DNA of 64,000 bases from Chelatococcus asaccharovorans. Lineage in GTDB: Bacteria; Pseudomonadota; Alphaproteobacteria; Rhizobiales; Beijerinckiaceae. A model generated the notes under the pieces. The model was not told the DNA's origin. It saw nothing but the letters and a program-made list of their open reading frames with translations, and searched no databases. The position numbers and the translations under genes are program-made. Location: NCBI RefSeq assembly GCF_003201475.1, contig NZ_QJJK01000005.1, positions 372,001-436,000 on the forward strand, read 5' to 3'. Of this stretch, positions 10,167-22,958 are shown piece after piece; position 1 is the stretch's first letter, and every line of letters begins with the position of its first letter.

Positions 10167-12902
10167 TCAAAGCGTGCGCTTGATCTCTTCGACGCGGTAG
10201 CACTCGATGAGATCGCCCGCGCGCATGTCCTGGTAGTTCTCGAAGGCCATGCCGCATTCCTGGCCCGCCACCACCTCGCGCGCATCGTCCTTGAAGCGCT
10301 TGAGCTGGCTGAGCTTGCCTTCGTGAATGACGACACTGTCGCGGATGAGGCGCACGTTCGCGCCACGCTCCACGGTGCCGTCGAGCACGCGGCAACCGGC
10401 GATCTTGCCAACCTTCGACACGTCGAAGATCTCCAGGATCTGGGCTTCGCCCAGGCGATGCTCGCGCAGGAGCGGCGAGAGCAGGCCCGACATCGCCAGT
10501 TTCACATCGTCCACCAGGTCGTAGATGATGTTGTAGTAGCGGATTTCGATGCCCGTGCGCTCTGCAGCCTCGCGCGTTTCCTTGTTGGCACGCACGTTGA
10601 AGCCGAGGATGACCGCGTTGAAGGCCTCCGCAAGCGTGACATCGCTCTCCGTGATGCCGCCGACGCCGGAATGCAGCACACGGGCGGTGACCTCGTCGTT
10701 GCCGAGCTTGTCGAGCGCACCGACGATGGCTTCCACCGAGCCCTGCACGTCGCCCTTGACGACGAGCGCGAACTCCTTGCGGCCCGTGCCCTCCTTGAGG
10801 TCACGCATCATGTCGGTGAGCGAGCGGGCGGCGGTGACGCCACGCGCTGCCGCACGATCGCGCTTCTGGCGTTCGCGGTAGCCGGTAATCTCGCGGGCAC
10901 GCGCCTCGTTCTCGACGACCGCGACGCGATCGCCGGCCTCGGGCGTGCCGTTGAAGCCGAGCACCTCGGCCGGAACCGACGGACCGGCTTCCTTGAGCTG
11001 TTCGCCGGTATCGGCGATGAGCGCGCGGACGCGGCCATATTCGGCACCCGCGACGACGATGTCGCCGACCTTCAGCGTACCGCGCTGCACGAGCACGGTG
11101 GCGACGGGGCCGCGACCGCGATCAAGCTTGGCCTCGACAACGGTGCCTTCGGCGGCGCGGTCGGGGTTGGCCCGCAGATCGAGAATTTCGGACTGAAGCT
11201 GCAGACCTTCCAGGAGCTTGTCGAGGTTGGCACCGGTCTTCGCCGAGACTTCGAATTCAAGCGTCTCGCCACCCAGCGATTCAACGACGATCTCATGCTG
11301 GAGCAGCTCCGTGCGCACGCGCTGCGGATTGGCCTCCGGCTTGTCGATCTTGTTGATCGCCACGATCAGCGGCACGTTGGCCGCCTTGGCGTGGTTGATG
11401 GCCTCGACCGTCTGCGGCATGACGCCGTCATCGGCGGCCACCACCAGAACCACGATATCGGTCACCTTCGCGCCACGGGCGCGCATCGCCGTGAAGGCGG
11501 CGTGGCCGGGCGTGTCGATGAAGGTGATCTTGCCGCCGAGCGGCGATGTCACCTGATAGGCGCCGATATGCTGCGTGATGCCGCCGGCCTCGCCGGACAC
11601 CACGTTGGCGTGGCGGATGGCGTCGAGCAGCGATGTCTTGCCGTGGTCGACGTGGCCCATGATGGTCACGACCGGCGGGCGCGGCAGCAGGGTTTCCGCC
11701 TCGTCGGGCTCGTCGAACAGGCCCTCTTCCACGTCCGATTCAGCCACGCGCTTGACGGTGTGGCCGAGTTCCTCGGCGATCAGCTGGGCGGTGTCGGCAT
11801 CGATCACGTCGGTGATCTTGTGCATCTCGCCCTGCTTCATCAGCAGGCGGATGACGTCGACGCCACGCTCGGCCATGCGGTTGGCCAGTTCCTGGATCGT
11901 GATGGTCTCAGGAATGACGACCTCGCGGCTGAGCTTTTCCTTCGGCTCGTTCGCACTGCCCTTCATACGCTGCAGGCGACGGCGATAGGCGGCGGCCGAA
12001 TGGGTGCGCTCCTCCTCGGCCGTATGGGCCGTGGCGAGCGTCAGGCGGCCGCGGCGACGATCGTCCGTCCCGGGCGCTTTGGGGGCCTTCGGTGGCGGAG
12101 CGGGCGGCCGTCCCGGCACGCCGCTCGGGCGACGAATGACGCGCGGCGCTTCCGATTCCGCCTCGAGCGGGCGCGGACGGCTGGAGGGAACGGTTGCATT
12201 GAGCGGCGCGCGGCGTGGCGCTCCGCTTGGCTGGCCTGCACCAGCGGGGCGTGCGGCGCCACCGCTGCTCGGACCGGAATCGGGCCGGCGCGGAGCTTCC
12301 GTGCGCGGTGCGGCGGACGCCGGCGCGGCGGATTGGCCGGGGGCATCGGCTCCGAGGCGGCGACGCGCCTCGTCCTCCGCCTTGCGCTTGCGGTCCTCTT
12401 CCTGCCGGCGACGCTCGTCTTCCTCGCGCTTGCGGGCCTCGGCCGCTTCACGCTCGACGCGTTCCTGCGCTTCCTGGATGGCGCGACGCTTCGCGTCTTC
12501 CTCGGCCTGGCGGCGCTCCTCGCCCTCACGGCGCTTGGCTTCCGTCAAGGCCTGCAGGCGTGCATCACGCTCGTCATCGGTCAGGGTCCGCAGCACCACC
12601 CCGGTGGGGCGTGAAGACGCCTGTGTCGGACGCTGCGGCTGCTGGCCGGGTCGCTGCGGCGGCCTGGTCGGCGCCGGCGCCGGCTTGGGCGCAGCGACGG
12701 GCGGCGTGGTGGCAGCAGGAGCCCCTTCCTTGACATCGCCCGGTCCGATGACGCGACGCTTCACCTTCTCAACCACGACGGATTTGGTCCGCCCATGGGA
12801 AAAGCTCTGGCGCACCACGCCCTGTTCGACGGGGCGCTTCAGCGTCAACGTCTTCGACGTCACGCTCAGCGTCTTGTCGGTCGGGTTTTTTGTATCACTC
12901 AT
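10167..12902 (-). CDS. infB: Translation initiation factor IF-2
   Basis: A 911-residue IF-2, the GTPase that brings initiator tRNA to the 30S subunit. The N-terminal third is long and biased (Pro/Ala-rich, then a charged helix rich in E, R and K such as [22 protein letters not shown] split by variable residues). The G domain has [30 protein letters not shown] and NKIDKP, followed by the usual domains II-IV and a C-terminal tRNA-binding domain ending in [10 protein letters not shown]. The start ATG at 12902 ([10 protein letters not shown]) overlaps the stop of the upstream ylxR gene by eight bases. The frame is open ten codons further upstream with less support. Confidence 0.97.
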   Translation of the reverse strand: MSDTKNPTDKTLSVTSKTLTLKRPVEQGVVRQSFSHGRTKSVVVEKVKRRVIGPGDVKEGAPAATTPPVAAPKPAPAPTRPPQRPGQQPQRPTQASSRPTGVVLRTLTDDERDARLQALTEAKRREGEERRQAEEDAKRRAIQEAQERVEREAAEARKREEDERRRQEEDRKRKAEDEARRRLGADAPGQSAAPASAAPRTEAPRRPDSGPSSGGAARPAGAGQPSGAPRRAPLNATVPSSRPRPLEAESEAPRVIRRPSGVPGRPPAPPPKAPKAPGTDDRRRGRLTLATAHTAEEERTHSAAAYRRRLQRMKGSANEPKEKLSREVVIPETITIQELANRMAERGVDVIRLLMKQGEMHKITDVIDADTAQLIAEELGHTVKRVAESDVEEGLFDEPDEAETLLPRPPVVTIMGHVDHGKTSLLDAIRHANVVSGEAGGITQHIGAYQVTSPLGGKITFIDTPGHAAFTAMRARGAKVTDIVVLVVAADDGVMPQTVEAINHAKAANVPLIVAINKIDKPEANPQRVRTELLQHEIVVESLGGETLEFEVSAKTGANLDKLLEGLQLQSEILDLRANPDRAAEGTVVEAKLDRGRGPVATVLVQRGTLKVGDIVVAGAEYGRVRALIADTGEQLKEAGPSVPAEVLGFNGTPEAGDRVAVVENEARAREITGYRERQKRDRAAARGVTAARSLTDMMRDLKEGTGRKEFALVVKGDVQGSVEAIVGALDKLGNDEVTARVLHSGVGGITESDVTLAEAFNAVILGFNVRANKETREAAERTGIEIRYYNIIYDLVDDVKLAMSGLLSPLLREHRLGEAQILEIFDVSKVGKIAGCRVLDGTVERGANVRLIRDSVVIHEGKLSQLKRFKDDAREVVAGQECGMAFENYQDMRAGDLIECYRVEEIKRTL

Positions 12903-13623
12903 TCCGCTCGAATCCTGCGCCTTCGCGTCCATCCATCACCGGGCCGCGCGGCCCTGTGCCCAATTCGTCAATTGTACCGTCCGACGGGCCCGCCCTGGGT
13001 TCGTCATCCGCCACATAGCGCGCCAGTTTACGCCAGCGCGCCATAAATCCGTCGCTGCCAGGGCCTGCGATGAGGGCTGCATGTATCACATGTGCCCGGC
13101 CCAATGCCAAATCCAAATCGCCTTCTGCGAAAACATCGACGACGGCAACCGCCGCCGCTGTCTCCTGAAAGCCTCTCCGTAAGGCCTGTGCCAGCTTGCG
13201 CCGCCCGTCGGGCGCCGCCTCGCTGGCGTGGAGCAAGGCCACAATCGTGCCCTTCTCCGCAGCTTCCTCCACCTTGCCGAAGCCGGTGACCACCGCCCCC
13301 GCCTTGTTGGCGAGCGCCAGCGCCTGCAAGGCATCCCGGCGCATGAGCGCCGCGACTTCGTCGGCGAGCGCCGGCGAGGTCACCACGTCCCGCTTGAGGC
13401 TGCGCCCGAAGGCGCGCCGCTTGACCGCCTGCCGTACCGCCGCCGCCGTGCCGGTGACCCAGACGCCGCGCCCCGGAAGCCGGCGGCGCAGGTCCGGGAC
13501 CATCGTCCCATCCGGACCGGCAACGAAACGGATCAGCTCGTCGGGATCCTTGACCTCGCGCGTGACCGCGCAAAGCCGCTCCTCCCGCCGCAGATCCACC
13601 GTTGCTTCGCGCCCGCCCGACAT
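12895..13623 (-). CDS. YlxR (DUF448) RNA-binding protein with L7Ae-like domain
   Basis: A 242-residue protein in the nusA-infB slot normally held by ylxR. The N-terminal YlxR domain has [20 protein letters not shown] and the [10 protein letters not shown](T) motif (about residues 15-58). A second domain from about residue 90 ([32 protein letters not shown]) resembles the L7Ae/L30e ribosomal fold, a fusion seen in alphaproteobacteria. The C-terminal 40 residues are low in complexity. It overlaps infB at its stop. The role is not settled in general: RNA binding near the transcription and translation machinery, with RNase P modulation reported for a single-domain relative. Confidence 0.9.
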   Translation of the reverse strand: MSGGREATVDLRREERLCAVTREVKDPDELIRFVAGPDGTMVPDLRRRLPGRGVWVTGTAAAVRQAVKRRAFGRSLKRDVVTSPALADEVAALMRRDALQALALANKAGAVVTGFGKVEEAAEKGTIVALLHASEAAPDGRRKLAQALRRGFQETAAAVAVVDVFAEGDLDLALGRAHVIHAALIAGPGSDGFMARWRKLARYVADDEPRAGPSDGTIDELGTGPRGPVMDGREGAGFERNE

Positions 13624-13637
13624 GGGGTCCTATGCCC

Positions 13638-15335
13638 TCATCGGCCCTGGGCCGGGGCTTCCGTGCCCTCGGCCTGCGGTTCTGCGTCGGCTTCCACGGC
13701 CTCCGCCTCGGTGGCCTCCGCCTCCTCGGTCTCGGTCGCCTCAGTCTCCTCGCCGTCTTCGGCTTCCTCGGCTGCCGGCTCCAGCGCGCTCGCGTCGATC
13801 CAGCCCATGCGCACGCGGGCCGACATGATCATGGCCTCCGCCTCGGCCTTGGACACCTCGAGATCGTCGAGAATGCCCTTGTGCTTGGTCGTCTCCTGGC
13901 CCTTGCGCTCGGTCCATCCGGCGAGTTCGTCGGTCGCGCAGCCGGCAAGATCCTCGATCGTCTTGATGTCGTTCTCGCCGAAGGCCACCAGCATGGCGGT
14001 CGTCACACCGTCGATTTCACGCAACTCGTCCGAAACGCCGAGCTCCTGACGCCGGCTGTCGAGCTCCGCCTCGACACGTGCCAGGTAATCCTGTGCGCGC
14101 GCCTGGATTTCAGCCGCCGTATCGTCGTCGAAGCCTTCGATCGTTGCAAGTTCGGAGGGCTCCACGAAGGCGATTTCCTCGACCGAGCGAAAGCCTTCCG
14201 AGGCCAGGAGCTGGCCGACGACCTCGTCGACGTCGAGCTGTTCCATGAAGGTATTGGTCCGCTCGATGAATTCCTTCTGCCGGCGCTCGGATTCCTCGGC
14301 TTCCGTCAGGATGTCGATATCCCAGCCGGTGAGCTGGGAGGCGAGCCGGACGTTCTGGCCGCGGCGGCCGATGGCCAGCGAGAGCTGCTCGTCCGGCACC
14401 ACCACCTCGATGCGCTCGGAATCCTCGTCAAGCACCACCTTGACGACTTCAGCCGGCTGCAGGGCATTGACGATGAAGGTGGCGTTGTCGACCGACCACG
14501 GGATGATGTCGATCTTTTCGCCCTGCAATTCGCCGACCACCGCCTGGACGCGCGAGCCGCGCATACCGACGCAGGCGCCGACGGGGTCGATCGATGAATC
14601 ACGCGAGATCACGGCGATCTTCGCGCGGGAACCGGGATCGCGGGCCACAGCCTTGATCTCGACGATGCCGTCATAGATTTCCGGCACTTCCTGGGCGAAT
14701 AGTTTTGCCATGAACTGCGGATGCGTGCGCGACAGGAAGATCTGCGGCCCGCGTGTCTCGCGGCGCACGTCATAGACATAGGCGCGGATGCGGTCGCCCG
14801 GACGGAAGGTCTCGCGCGGGATGAGTTCGTCGCGGCGCACGATCGCCTCGCCGCGGCCGAGATCGACGATCACATTGCCGTATTCGGCGCGCTTGACGAC
14901 GCCGTTGACGATCTGCCCGATGCGGTCCTTGAACTCCTCGTACTGGCGGTCGCGCTCGGCCTCGCGCACCTTCTGCACGATCACCTGTTTTGCCGACTGG
15001 GCCGCGATGCGGCCGAAATCGAAGGGAGGCAGCGTATCGGAGATCACGTCGCCGATCTGGGCCGCCGGATTGTGGCGGCGCGCCTGCACAAGGCCGATCT
15101 GGGTCGATGAATTCTCGACATCGTCCACGACGAGCAGGTGACGCGCGAGGCGCAGTTCGCCGGTGCGGGGGTTGATCTCCGCGTGAATGTCGGTCTCGGC
15201 GCCATAGCGGGATCGCGCCGCCTTGGCGATCGCATCCTCCATGGCCGCGAGCACGATGCCGCGGTCAATCACTTTTTCCCGCGCGACGGCGTCGGCGATC
15301 TGCAGGAGCTCGAGCCTGTTGGCGCTCACCGCCAT
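13638..15335 (-). CDS. nusA: Transcription elongation/termination factor NusA
   Basis: A 565-residue NusA. Domains in order: N-terminal RNA polymerase-binding domain (from MAVSANRLELLQIADAVAREK), S1 domain (VNGVVKRAEYGNVIVDLGRGEAIV), two KH domains (PVGACVGMRGSRVQAVVGELQGEKIDII split over the GxxG loop, then SLAIGRRGQNVRLASQLTGWDI), and C-terminal helix-hairpin-helix repeats. The last 50 or so residues are an acidic Glu/Ala/Thr tail. NusA acts in pausing, termination and antitermination. It follows rimP by 21 bases and precedes ylxR by 14, so the three are cotranscribed. Confidence 0.98.
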   Translation of the reverse strand: MAVSANRLELLQIADAVAREKVIDRGIVLAAMEDAIAKAARSRYGAETDIHAEINPRTGELRLARHLLVVDDVENSSTQIGLVQARRHNPAAQIGDVISDTLPPFDFGRIAAQSAKQVIVQKVREAERDRQYEEFKDRIGQIVNGVVKRAEYGNVIVDLGRGEAIVRRDELIPRETFRPGDRIRAYVYDVRRETRGPQIFLSRTHPQFMAKLFAQEVPEIYDGIVEIKAVARDPGSRAKIAVISRDSSIDPVGACVGMRGSRVQAVVGELQGEKIDIIPWSVDNATFIVNALQPAEVVKVVLDEDSERIEVVVPDEQLSLAIGRRGQNVRLASQLTGWDIDILTEAEESERRQKEFIERTNTFMEQLDVDEVVGQLLASEGFRSVEEIAFVEPSELATIEGFDDDTAAEIQARAQDYLARVEAELDSRRQELGVSDELREIDGVTTAMLVAFGENDIKTIEDLAGCATDELAGWTERKGQETTKHKGILDDLEVSKAEAEAMIMSARVRMGWIDASALEPAAEEAEDGEETEATETEEAEATEAEAVEADAEPQAEGTEAPAQGR

Positions 15336-15356
15336 GTCGTCAATCCTCTCGTTTGG

Positions 15357-16235
<879 letters not shown>

Positions 16236-16283
16236 TCAAGGCAGCCAAGTGCAAGACCGGGTCGGCAGAAAAGCCGCGCCGGC

Positions 16284-16916
16284 TTATCGCATGTCACCCG
16301 GACGCTCGCCGGCGGCCCAGGCGATGGCCTCCTCCAGCCGGTCGTTGCCCCAGAACAATTCGCCGTCGCCGGTGAGGAAGGTGGGCGAGCCGAAGAGCCC
16401 GCGCGAGCGGGCCTCCTCGGTTTCGGCGCGCAGCCGCGCCTTCACGCCGGGAGACTGCGATTCGGCGATCGCGCGCCCCGCGTCGATACCGAGGCCGGTC
16501 AGAACGGAGGCCAGCACATCGGCATCGGACATCGTGCGTCCTTCGCCGAAGGTGGCTGCGAACAGCGCGCGTGAGAACGGGCCGACCTGGTCGTTGTCGC
16601 GCAGGTGGAGGCCGATGCGCACGGCGGCCAGGCTGTTCGGCGGAAAATTGGCCGGCGCCTTGAAGGGCAAGCCGTATTTCGCGCTCTGCCGCGCGAGATC
16701 GCGCCAGTGATAGCGCCCCTTGGCGGGGAAGAGGTTGAAGGGCGAATCCGTCCATCCCTGCGCGGCGAAGATCGGCCCGAGCAGGAATGGCCGCCAGCGG
16801 ATATCGACAGCGTGGGTTTCCGCCAGGGCTTCGATCCGCATCGCGGCCAGATAGGCGTAGGGCGACGCGAAATCGTACCAGAAGTCCAGCTGATGGCGGT
16901 GCACACTGCGCTCCAT
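16284..16916 (-). CDS. 2-hydroxychromene-2-carboxylate isomerase family protein (DsbA fold)
   Basis: A 210-residue kappa-class GST/DsbA-fold protein. The N-terminus LDFWYDFASPYAYLAAMR carries the catalytic Ser (S18) that replaces the redox Cys in this family, and the segment WRPFLLGPIF and the C-terminal GLFGSPTFLTGDGELFWGNDRLEEAI are diagnostic. The founding member isomerises 2-hydroxychromene-2-carboxylate in naphthalene breakdown with glutathione. No aromatic pathway genes are nearby, so the true substrate here is unknown. It stands alone between rimP and argG. Confidence 0.88.
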   Translation of the reverse strand: MERSVHRHQLDFWYDFASPYAYLAAMRIEALAETHAVDIRWRPFLLGPIFAAQGWTDSPFNLFPAKGRYHWRDLARQSAKYGLPFKAPANFPPNSLAAVRIGLHLRDNDQVGPFSRALFAATFGEGRTMSDADVLASVLTGLGIDAGRAIAESQSPGVKARLRAETEEARSRGLFGSPTFLTGDGELFWGNDRLEEAIAWAAGERPGDMR

Positions 16917-17114
16917 TATTGAGTGAAGGACCAGTCAGGACAGCGTGAAAATGGCGTCAATACGACGGCGACGCCTGGATGGAGCAATCTCGACGCAGAA
17001 AAGGCCATTTCCCATTGCTGCTTCCTTTTACAGCATGGCGGCGCGGCTGCCTGGTTTTTTGGATGGGCTCGCCAGCTCGTCGTATCTTTGTCGCACCCGC
17101 GGCGTTGGAACGGC

Positions 17115-17142
17115 TTGCGCCCCTTGGCGCGCGCACTATAGT
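17115..17142 (+). promoter_or_regulatory. Possible argG promoter
   Basis: A TATAGT hexamer at 17137-17142 differs from the -10 consensus at one position. A partial -35 (TTGCGC, 17115-17120) stands 16 bases upstream. The pair lies 60 bases before the argG ATG. Only the -10 is convincing. Confidence 0.3.
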
Positions 17143-17201
17143 CCCGCGGCATCCCATAGAGGCTGCCGCAGCGGCCGCGTTTGTCGACGAGATCCGAACC
17201 C

Positions 17202-18445
<1,244 letters not shown>

Positions 18446-18449
<4 letters not shown>

Positions 18450-19192
18450 CGGCCACAGGGGGGACGCCAGAGAATTCCGAGCGCCCCTCCGGCCGTCCTG
18501 CCGGACAGCCGGCCGGCAAGCGAGCCGCCGTTCTGCGCCTGGGCAGGATCGCCGGCGTACCCGTGGAGGTCGATAGCGGCTTCCTTTTCGTTGCCGTTCT
18601 GCTCAGCACGCCCTATTGGCTCGCGGGCCGGCCCGCGACCATGGCGCTCGGCGTGGCCTTCGTCGCCCTTCTCGGGATATCCGTGCTGGTGCACGAACTG
18701 GCCCATTCGAAGGTTGCCGGATTTTTCCAGATCCCATCGCAGGCCATCCGGCTCAACGCCTTCGGCGGCGTCGCCCATTTGAAGGCGATGCCGAAGACGC
18801 CCTGGAAAACGGTCGCCATCCTGCTTGCCGGGCCGCTGGGCAATCTTCTGCTCTATGGCCTTTTCGAAGCCCTGCAGGGACTGACGACCCGTGAAACCCC
18901 GCCGCTCTTGCGCGCGTTCCTGGAGGTCGGCAGCTGGATCAATCTATCGCTCGGGTTGTTCAATCTCCTGCCCGCCTTTCCGCTCGATGGTGGGCGCAGC
19001 GCCTACGTCCTCCTCGCGCCCCTCATGGGAAATCGGGCTTCCGGCTTGATCATCGCCCTGTGTGGCTTGGCGCTCGTGGCCGCGCTGGTCGTTTTTTCTT
19101 TCAACTACGGCCTCTGGCTCATCGTGATCGCGCTCATCCTGGCGCAGCCGAATCTCGCGGTGCTGAAAAACGCGTGGCGACATACCGCCTAG
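18446..19192 (+). CDS. Site-2 protease (M50) family membrane metalloprotease
   Basis: A 248-residue polytopic protein with the S2P zinc motif HELAH (H83, E84, H87) inside a hydrophobic segment and the second ligand motif [12 protein letters not shown] (D181), about 95 residues on as in the family. At least four membrane segments are visible (near 45-60, 67-90, 122-142, 205-235). No PDZ or CBS domain is attached, so this is a minimal form. Family members cut transmembrane substrates such as anti-sigma factors. The GTG start overlaps the argG stop. The link to argG is probably only positional. Confidence 0.85.
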
Positions 19193-19238
19193 ATGTCGAA
19201 GCTGTGAAGGTTGTCCATGCGGGACAGTGAAGGCCGCC

Positions 19239-20417
19239 TCAGCCGCGTATCCTCAGCCCGAAATGGACGAGGATGGCCAAGAAGCCCATCGCGGGCATGA
19301 TGGTCATGAGCGCGATATACGGGTCGGCGAAGAAGGCCGATAGGGCCGAGCCCGCGAGGCCGCCGGCGATCTGCAGGAAGCCGACCATGGCGGCAGCGGC
19401 CCCGGCGATGCGCGGAAAATTCGCCAGCGCGGTGGTTGTGGCGCCGGGCATGGTGAGTGCGAGGCCAAAGGCCCAGAACATGACCGGTATCATGACGAGG
19501 GTAAACGACGGCTCGCGGAACAGTGCGATGAAAAAGCCAAGCGAGGCCGTGAAAGTGAAACACAGCCCGATGGCGATGATGCGCTCTGCGCCGAGGTAGT
19601 TGATGAAGCGTCCCGTGAGGAAAGATCCCAGGGCATAGGATCCCGACTGCAATATCATCCCGAGGCCGAACAGCACCGGGGTCAGGCCCACTTCGCCGAT
19701 GAGCACGAAGGGCAGCAGGGTGGCGAGCGTGTAGAGCCCGCCCGTGACCAGGGCGAGCAGGAATCCGGCCCTCAGGAAGGCCCCGTCGGTGAGAAGGATT
19801 CTGTAGCTCGCCATGAATTGCCGCGGCCGGGCCATGGCGGGGTCGGGCCGGACGTTCGTCTCGCGTACCGCGAAGAGGAGCACGCCGATTGCGACCATGG
19901 CATAGATCGCCATGAGCACGAACAGGCTGCGCCAGCTGAAGAGGCTGAGCGTAAGGCCACCGAGCGCCGGTGAAATGGCCGGCGCCACGGCGAGCATCAG
20001 CCCGATCAGGCTCATGATGCGCACGGAGGCAGCGCCGGTGAACTGGTCGCGCACCATCGCCCGCGAAATGGCAATGCCCGCCGCAGCTCCGGTGCCCTGC
20101 AGGATGCGGCCGGCCAGGAGCCAGCCGATCGACGGCGACCAGAGAGCGATAAGACTTCCGAGGAGATGGAGCGAGAAGAAGCCGATCGCGATAGGGCGCC
20201 GGCCATAGGCGTCCGACAGGGGGCCACAGGCAAGCTGGGCCAGCGCATAACCGATGAAATAGGCGGTGATGGTGAGCTTGATGGCGGCGGACGACGTTGC
20301 GAACTCGTCGACGAGGGTTGGCATGGCCGGCGTATAGAGCGCCAGGCTCACCGGCCCCAGCGCAACGAGAAAGGCCCCGAGCACCGCCGTGTAGCGCTCC
20401 GTCATGACCGTCTGCAT
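19239..20417 (-). CDS. Bcr/CflA-type MFS multidrug efflux transporter
   Basis: A 12-helix major facilitator protein of about 392 residues. After a short cytoplasmic lead, TM1 runs from YTAVLGAFLVALGPVSLALYTPAMPTL, with the Bcr/CflA signature VDEFATS and the loop 2-3 motif CGPLSDAYGRRPIAIG. Loop A and the central RPDPAMARPRQFMASYR stretch are as expected. Relatives export bicyclomycin, chloramphenicol or sulfonamides by proton antiport. The frame is open to 20570, but upstream residues are not transporter-like. ATG 20417 or ATG 20405 are the candidate starts. It is divergent from typA across about 410 bases. Confidence 0.88.
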   Translation of the reverse strand: MQTVMTERYTAVLGAFLVALGPVSLALYTPAMPTLVDEFATSSAAIKLTITAYFIGYALAQLACGPLSDAYGRRPIAIGFFSLHLLGSLIALWSPSIGWLLAGRILQGTGAAAGIAISRAMVRDQFTGAASVRIMSLIGLMLAVAPAISPALGGLTLSLFSWRSLFVLMAIYAMVAIGVLLFAVRETNVRPDPAMARPRQFMASYRILLTDGAFLRAGFLLALVTGGLYTLATLLPFVLIGEVGLTPVLFGLGMILQSGSYALGSFLTGRFINYLGAERIIAIGLCFTFTASLGFFIALFREPSFTLVMIPVMFWAFGLALTMPGATTTALANFPRIAGAAAAMVGFLQIAGGLAGSALSAFFADPYIALMTIMPAMGFLAILVHFGLRIRG

Positions 20418-20675
20418 GCGGGTATCGGCCACTCCCGCTGTGGCGCCCGTGTGTCGCAACGGTACCTTGACGCCACCGACGCGTGCGCGTCGTGTGCGAA
20501 GAAGCAGTCTCCCCCTGACATGTCTGTGGCCGTTTTCCAACCTGCCATGCCCACCGTCACCGGGCTGCACCTCCCCAGGTGCCAGCCGCCCGACAACGGT
20601 TCCTGCTTAGGGGGGCGCGGCGATAAGGTCAATGTGGCGTCAGCACCGACACCGTGCCAATTGCTACGCTACACG

Positions 20676-20704
20676 TTGCCGTGGCAGCGATTTCACCGTA
20701 TATG
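20676..20704 (+). promoter_or_regulatory. Possible typA promoter
   Basis: TTGCCG at 20676-20681 and TATATG at 20699-20704 are spaced by 17 bases and lie about 125 bases before the typA ATG. Each matches the sigma-70 consensus at four of six positions. The rest of the 20418-20830 gap shows no gene or repeat. Confidence 0.3.
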
Positions 20705-20830
20705 CAGCGCAACATACGCGGCTGCGGACCTGTAGGGGTCCGCGGCCCGTTATTCATATTGTCATCGTCAATCTGCTAACCACCGGCCCTGACCCGCAAG
20801 GTTCCGAGAGGGTCGCGGCCAGGAAAACCC

Positions 20831-22657
20831 ATGAATTTGCGCAACATAGCGATTATCGCACACGTCGACCACGGCAAGACAACCCTCGTCGACAAATTGC
20901 TCCAGCAGTCGGGTTCGTTCCGCGAGAACCAGCGCGTCGCCGAGCGCGTGATGGACTCCAACGACCTCGAGAAGGAGCGGGGCATCACGATTCTTGCCAA
21001 GGCAACGTCGGTCGTCTGGAAGGACGTGCGGATCAATATCGTCGACACCCCCGGCCACGCCGACTTCGGTGGCGAGGTGGAGCGCATCCTCTCGATGGTC
21101 GATGGCGCGATCGTGCTCGTCGATGCGGCCGAAGGCCCCATGCCGCAGACGAAGTTCGTCGTCGGCAAGGCGCTGAAGATCGGCCTCAAGCCGATCGTGG
21201 CGATCAACAAGGTCGATCGTCCCGATGCCCGCGCGGAGGAAGTCATCAACGAGGTGTTCGACCTCTTCGCCGCCCTCGATGCGACCGACGAGCAGCTCGA
21301 CTTCCCTATTCTCTACGGTTCCGGCCGCGACGGCTGGATGGCGCATTCGCCGGAAGGCCCGAAGGACGAGGGTCTCGCGCCGCTGTTCGACCTCGTGGTC
21401 AAGCACGTTCCCCCGGCCAAGGTCGAGGAGGGTCCTTTCCGCATGCTCGGCACGCTGCTCGAGGCCAATCCCTTCCTCGGGCGCATCATCACCGGCCGCA
21501 TCGCTTCCGGATCGGTCAGGCCGAACCAGACCATCAAGGTCATCGACCGCGACGGCAATCTCGTCGAGAACGGCCGTGTCTCGAAGATTCTGGCCTTCCG
21601 CGGCATCGAGCGCCAGCCGATCGAGATCGGCGAGGCGGGCGATATCGTCTCGATTGCCGGGCTGGTGAAGGGCTCCGTGGCTGACACCTTCTGCGACCCC
21701 TCGGTCACCGAGGCGATCCAGGCCCAGCCCATCGATCCGCCGACCGTGACCATGTCCTTCATCGTCAATGATTCGCCGCTTGCCGGCACCGAGGGAGACA
21801 AGGTCACGAGCCGCATGATCCGCGACCGCCTGTTCAAGGAAGCGGAAGGCAACGTCACCCTGAAGATCGAGGAATCCCGGGACAAGGACTCCTTCTTCGT
21901 CTCCGGCCGTGGCGAATTGCAGCTCGCCATTCTCATCGAGACGATGCGCCGCGAGGGCTTCGAGCTTGCCGTGTCGCGTCCGCGCGTCGTCTTCTCGGAG
22001 GGGCCGAACGGTGAGACGCTGGAACCGATCGAAGAGGTCGTCATCGACGTCGATGAGGAATATTCCGGCACCGTCGTGCAGAAAATGTCCGAGCGTCGCG
22101 CCGAGATGGTCGAGATGCGCCCGTCGGGCGGCAATCGCCAGCGGCTGGTGTTCTACGCCCCGACCCGCGGCCTCATCGGCTACCAGTCGGAACTGCTCAC
22201 CGACACGCGCGGCACGGCCATCATGAACCGGCTGTTTCACGCCTACGAGCCCTACAAGGGCGAGATCGCCGGGCGCAACAACGGCGTGCTGATCTCCAAC
22301 GAGCAGGGCGAAGCGGTCGCCTATGCGCTGTGGAACCTGGAAGATCGCGGCCCGATGATCATCGAGCCCGGCTGGAAGGTCTACCAGGGCATGCTCGTCG
22401 GCATCCACACGCGTGACAACGACCTTGAGGTCAATGTGCTGAAGGGCAAGAAGCTCACCAATATCCGCACGACCTCCAAGGACGAAGCCGTCCGCCTGAC
22501 GCCGCCGATCAAGATGACGCTTGAGCGCGCGTTGGCCTGGATTCAGGACGACGAACTGGTCGAGGTCACGCCGAAGTCGATCCGTCTGCGCAAGGCGCTG
22601 CTCGATCCCAACGATCGCAAGCGTGCCGAGCGGCAGAAGGAAGCCGTCAGCGCCTGA
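20831..22657 (+). CDS. typA: Ribosome-associated GTPase TypA/BipA
   Basis: A 608-residue translational GTPase of the EF-G-like TypA/BipA family. Seen: IIAHVDHGKTTLVDKLLQQSG (G1), ERGITILAKATSV (switch I), DTPGHADFGGEVERIL (G3), NKVDRPDAR (G4), domains III and V, and the BipA-specific C-terminal part with NGVLISNEQGEAVAYALWNLEDRG and TNIRTTSKDEAVRLTPP. It helps 50S assembly and growth under cold or stress. An AGGA ribosome site precedes the ATG. A terminator follows 50 bases after the stop. Confidence 0.97.
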   Translation: MNLRNIAIIAHVDHGKTTLVDKLLQQSGSFRENQRVAERVMDSNDLEKERGITILAKATSVVWKDVRINIVDTPGHADFGGEVERILSMVDGAIVLVDAAEGPMPQTKFVVGKALKIGLKPIVAINKVDRPDARAEEVINEVFDLFAALDATDEQLDFPILYGSGRDGWMAHSPEGPKDEGLAPLFDLVVKHVPPAKVEEGPFRMLGTLLEANPFLGRIITGRIASGSVRPNQTIKVIDRDGNLVENGRVSKILAFRGIERQPIEIGEAGDIVSIAGLVKGSVADTFCDPSVTEAIQAQPIDPPTVTMSFIVNDSPLAGTEGDKVTSRMIRDRLFKEAEGNVTLKIEESRDKDSFFVSGRGELQLAILIETMRREGFELAVSRPRVVFSEGPNGETLEPIEEVVIDVDEEYSGTVVQKMSERRAEMVEMRPSGGNRQRLVFYAPTRGLIGYQSELLTDTRGTAIMNRLFHAYEPYKGEIAGRNNGVLISNEQGEAVAYALWNLEDRGPMIIEPGWKVYQGMLVGIHTRDNDLEVNVLKGKKLTNIRTTSKDEAVRLTPPIKMTLERALAWIQDDELVEVTPKSIRLRKALLDPNDRKRAERQKEAVSA

Positions 22658-22706
22658 TCGGCGCGGTCATCCGCGGTTTTGTCCCTCCTGAGGGGGCTGA
22701 TATCCA

Positions 22707-22738
22707 GGGGCGCGCATCACCCGATGCGCCCCCTTTTT
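22707..22738 (+). terminator. Rho-independent terminator of typA
   Basis: GGGGCG...CATC (22707-22718, with a two-base bulge) pairs with GATGCGCCCC (22723-22732) around an ACCC loop, followed by TTTTT at 22734-22738. It ends the typA transcript. The rest of the gap up to 22958 holds no recognised feature. Confidence 0.8.
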
Positions 22739-22958
22739 GTTGAACCGGCTGTTGTCCGGCGACGCGGGATGACACACCGCAGGCCCTTTCTGAACGCCCG
22801 TCGGCAAGACCGGGTGTTGTGGGTGCGGTCGTCCGGAGGCCATATTGGAGCACAGATCGCTGCAGGAGTGAGAACCCGCCCCCAATGTTCCACCCCCCAA
22901 TGTCCCACCCTAAGAAGTCCCGCCCGGCCATCTCTCCAGCACTGCCCTGGCCTGCCCG

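Noticed and set aside
10158-12614. An 818-residue plus-strand frame over infB
   Set aside because: Antisense of infB. High GC content leaves long shadow frames open.
20768-22408. A 546-residue minus-strand frame over typA
   Set aside because: Antisense of typA, which has all GTPase motifs on the plus strand.
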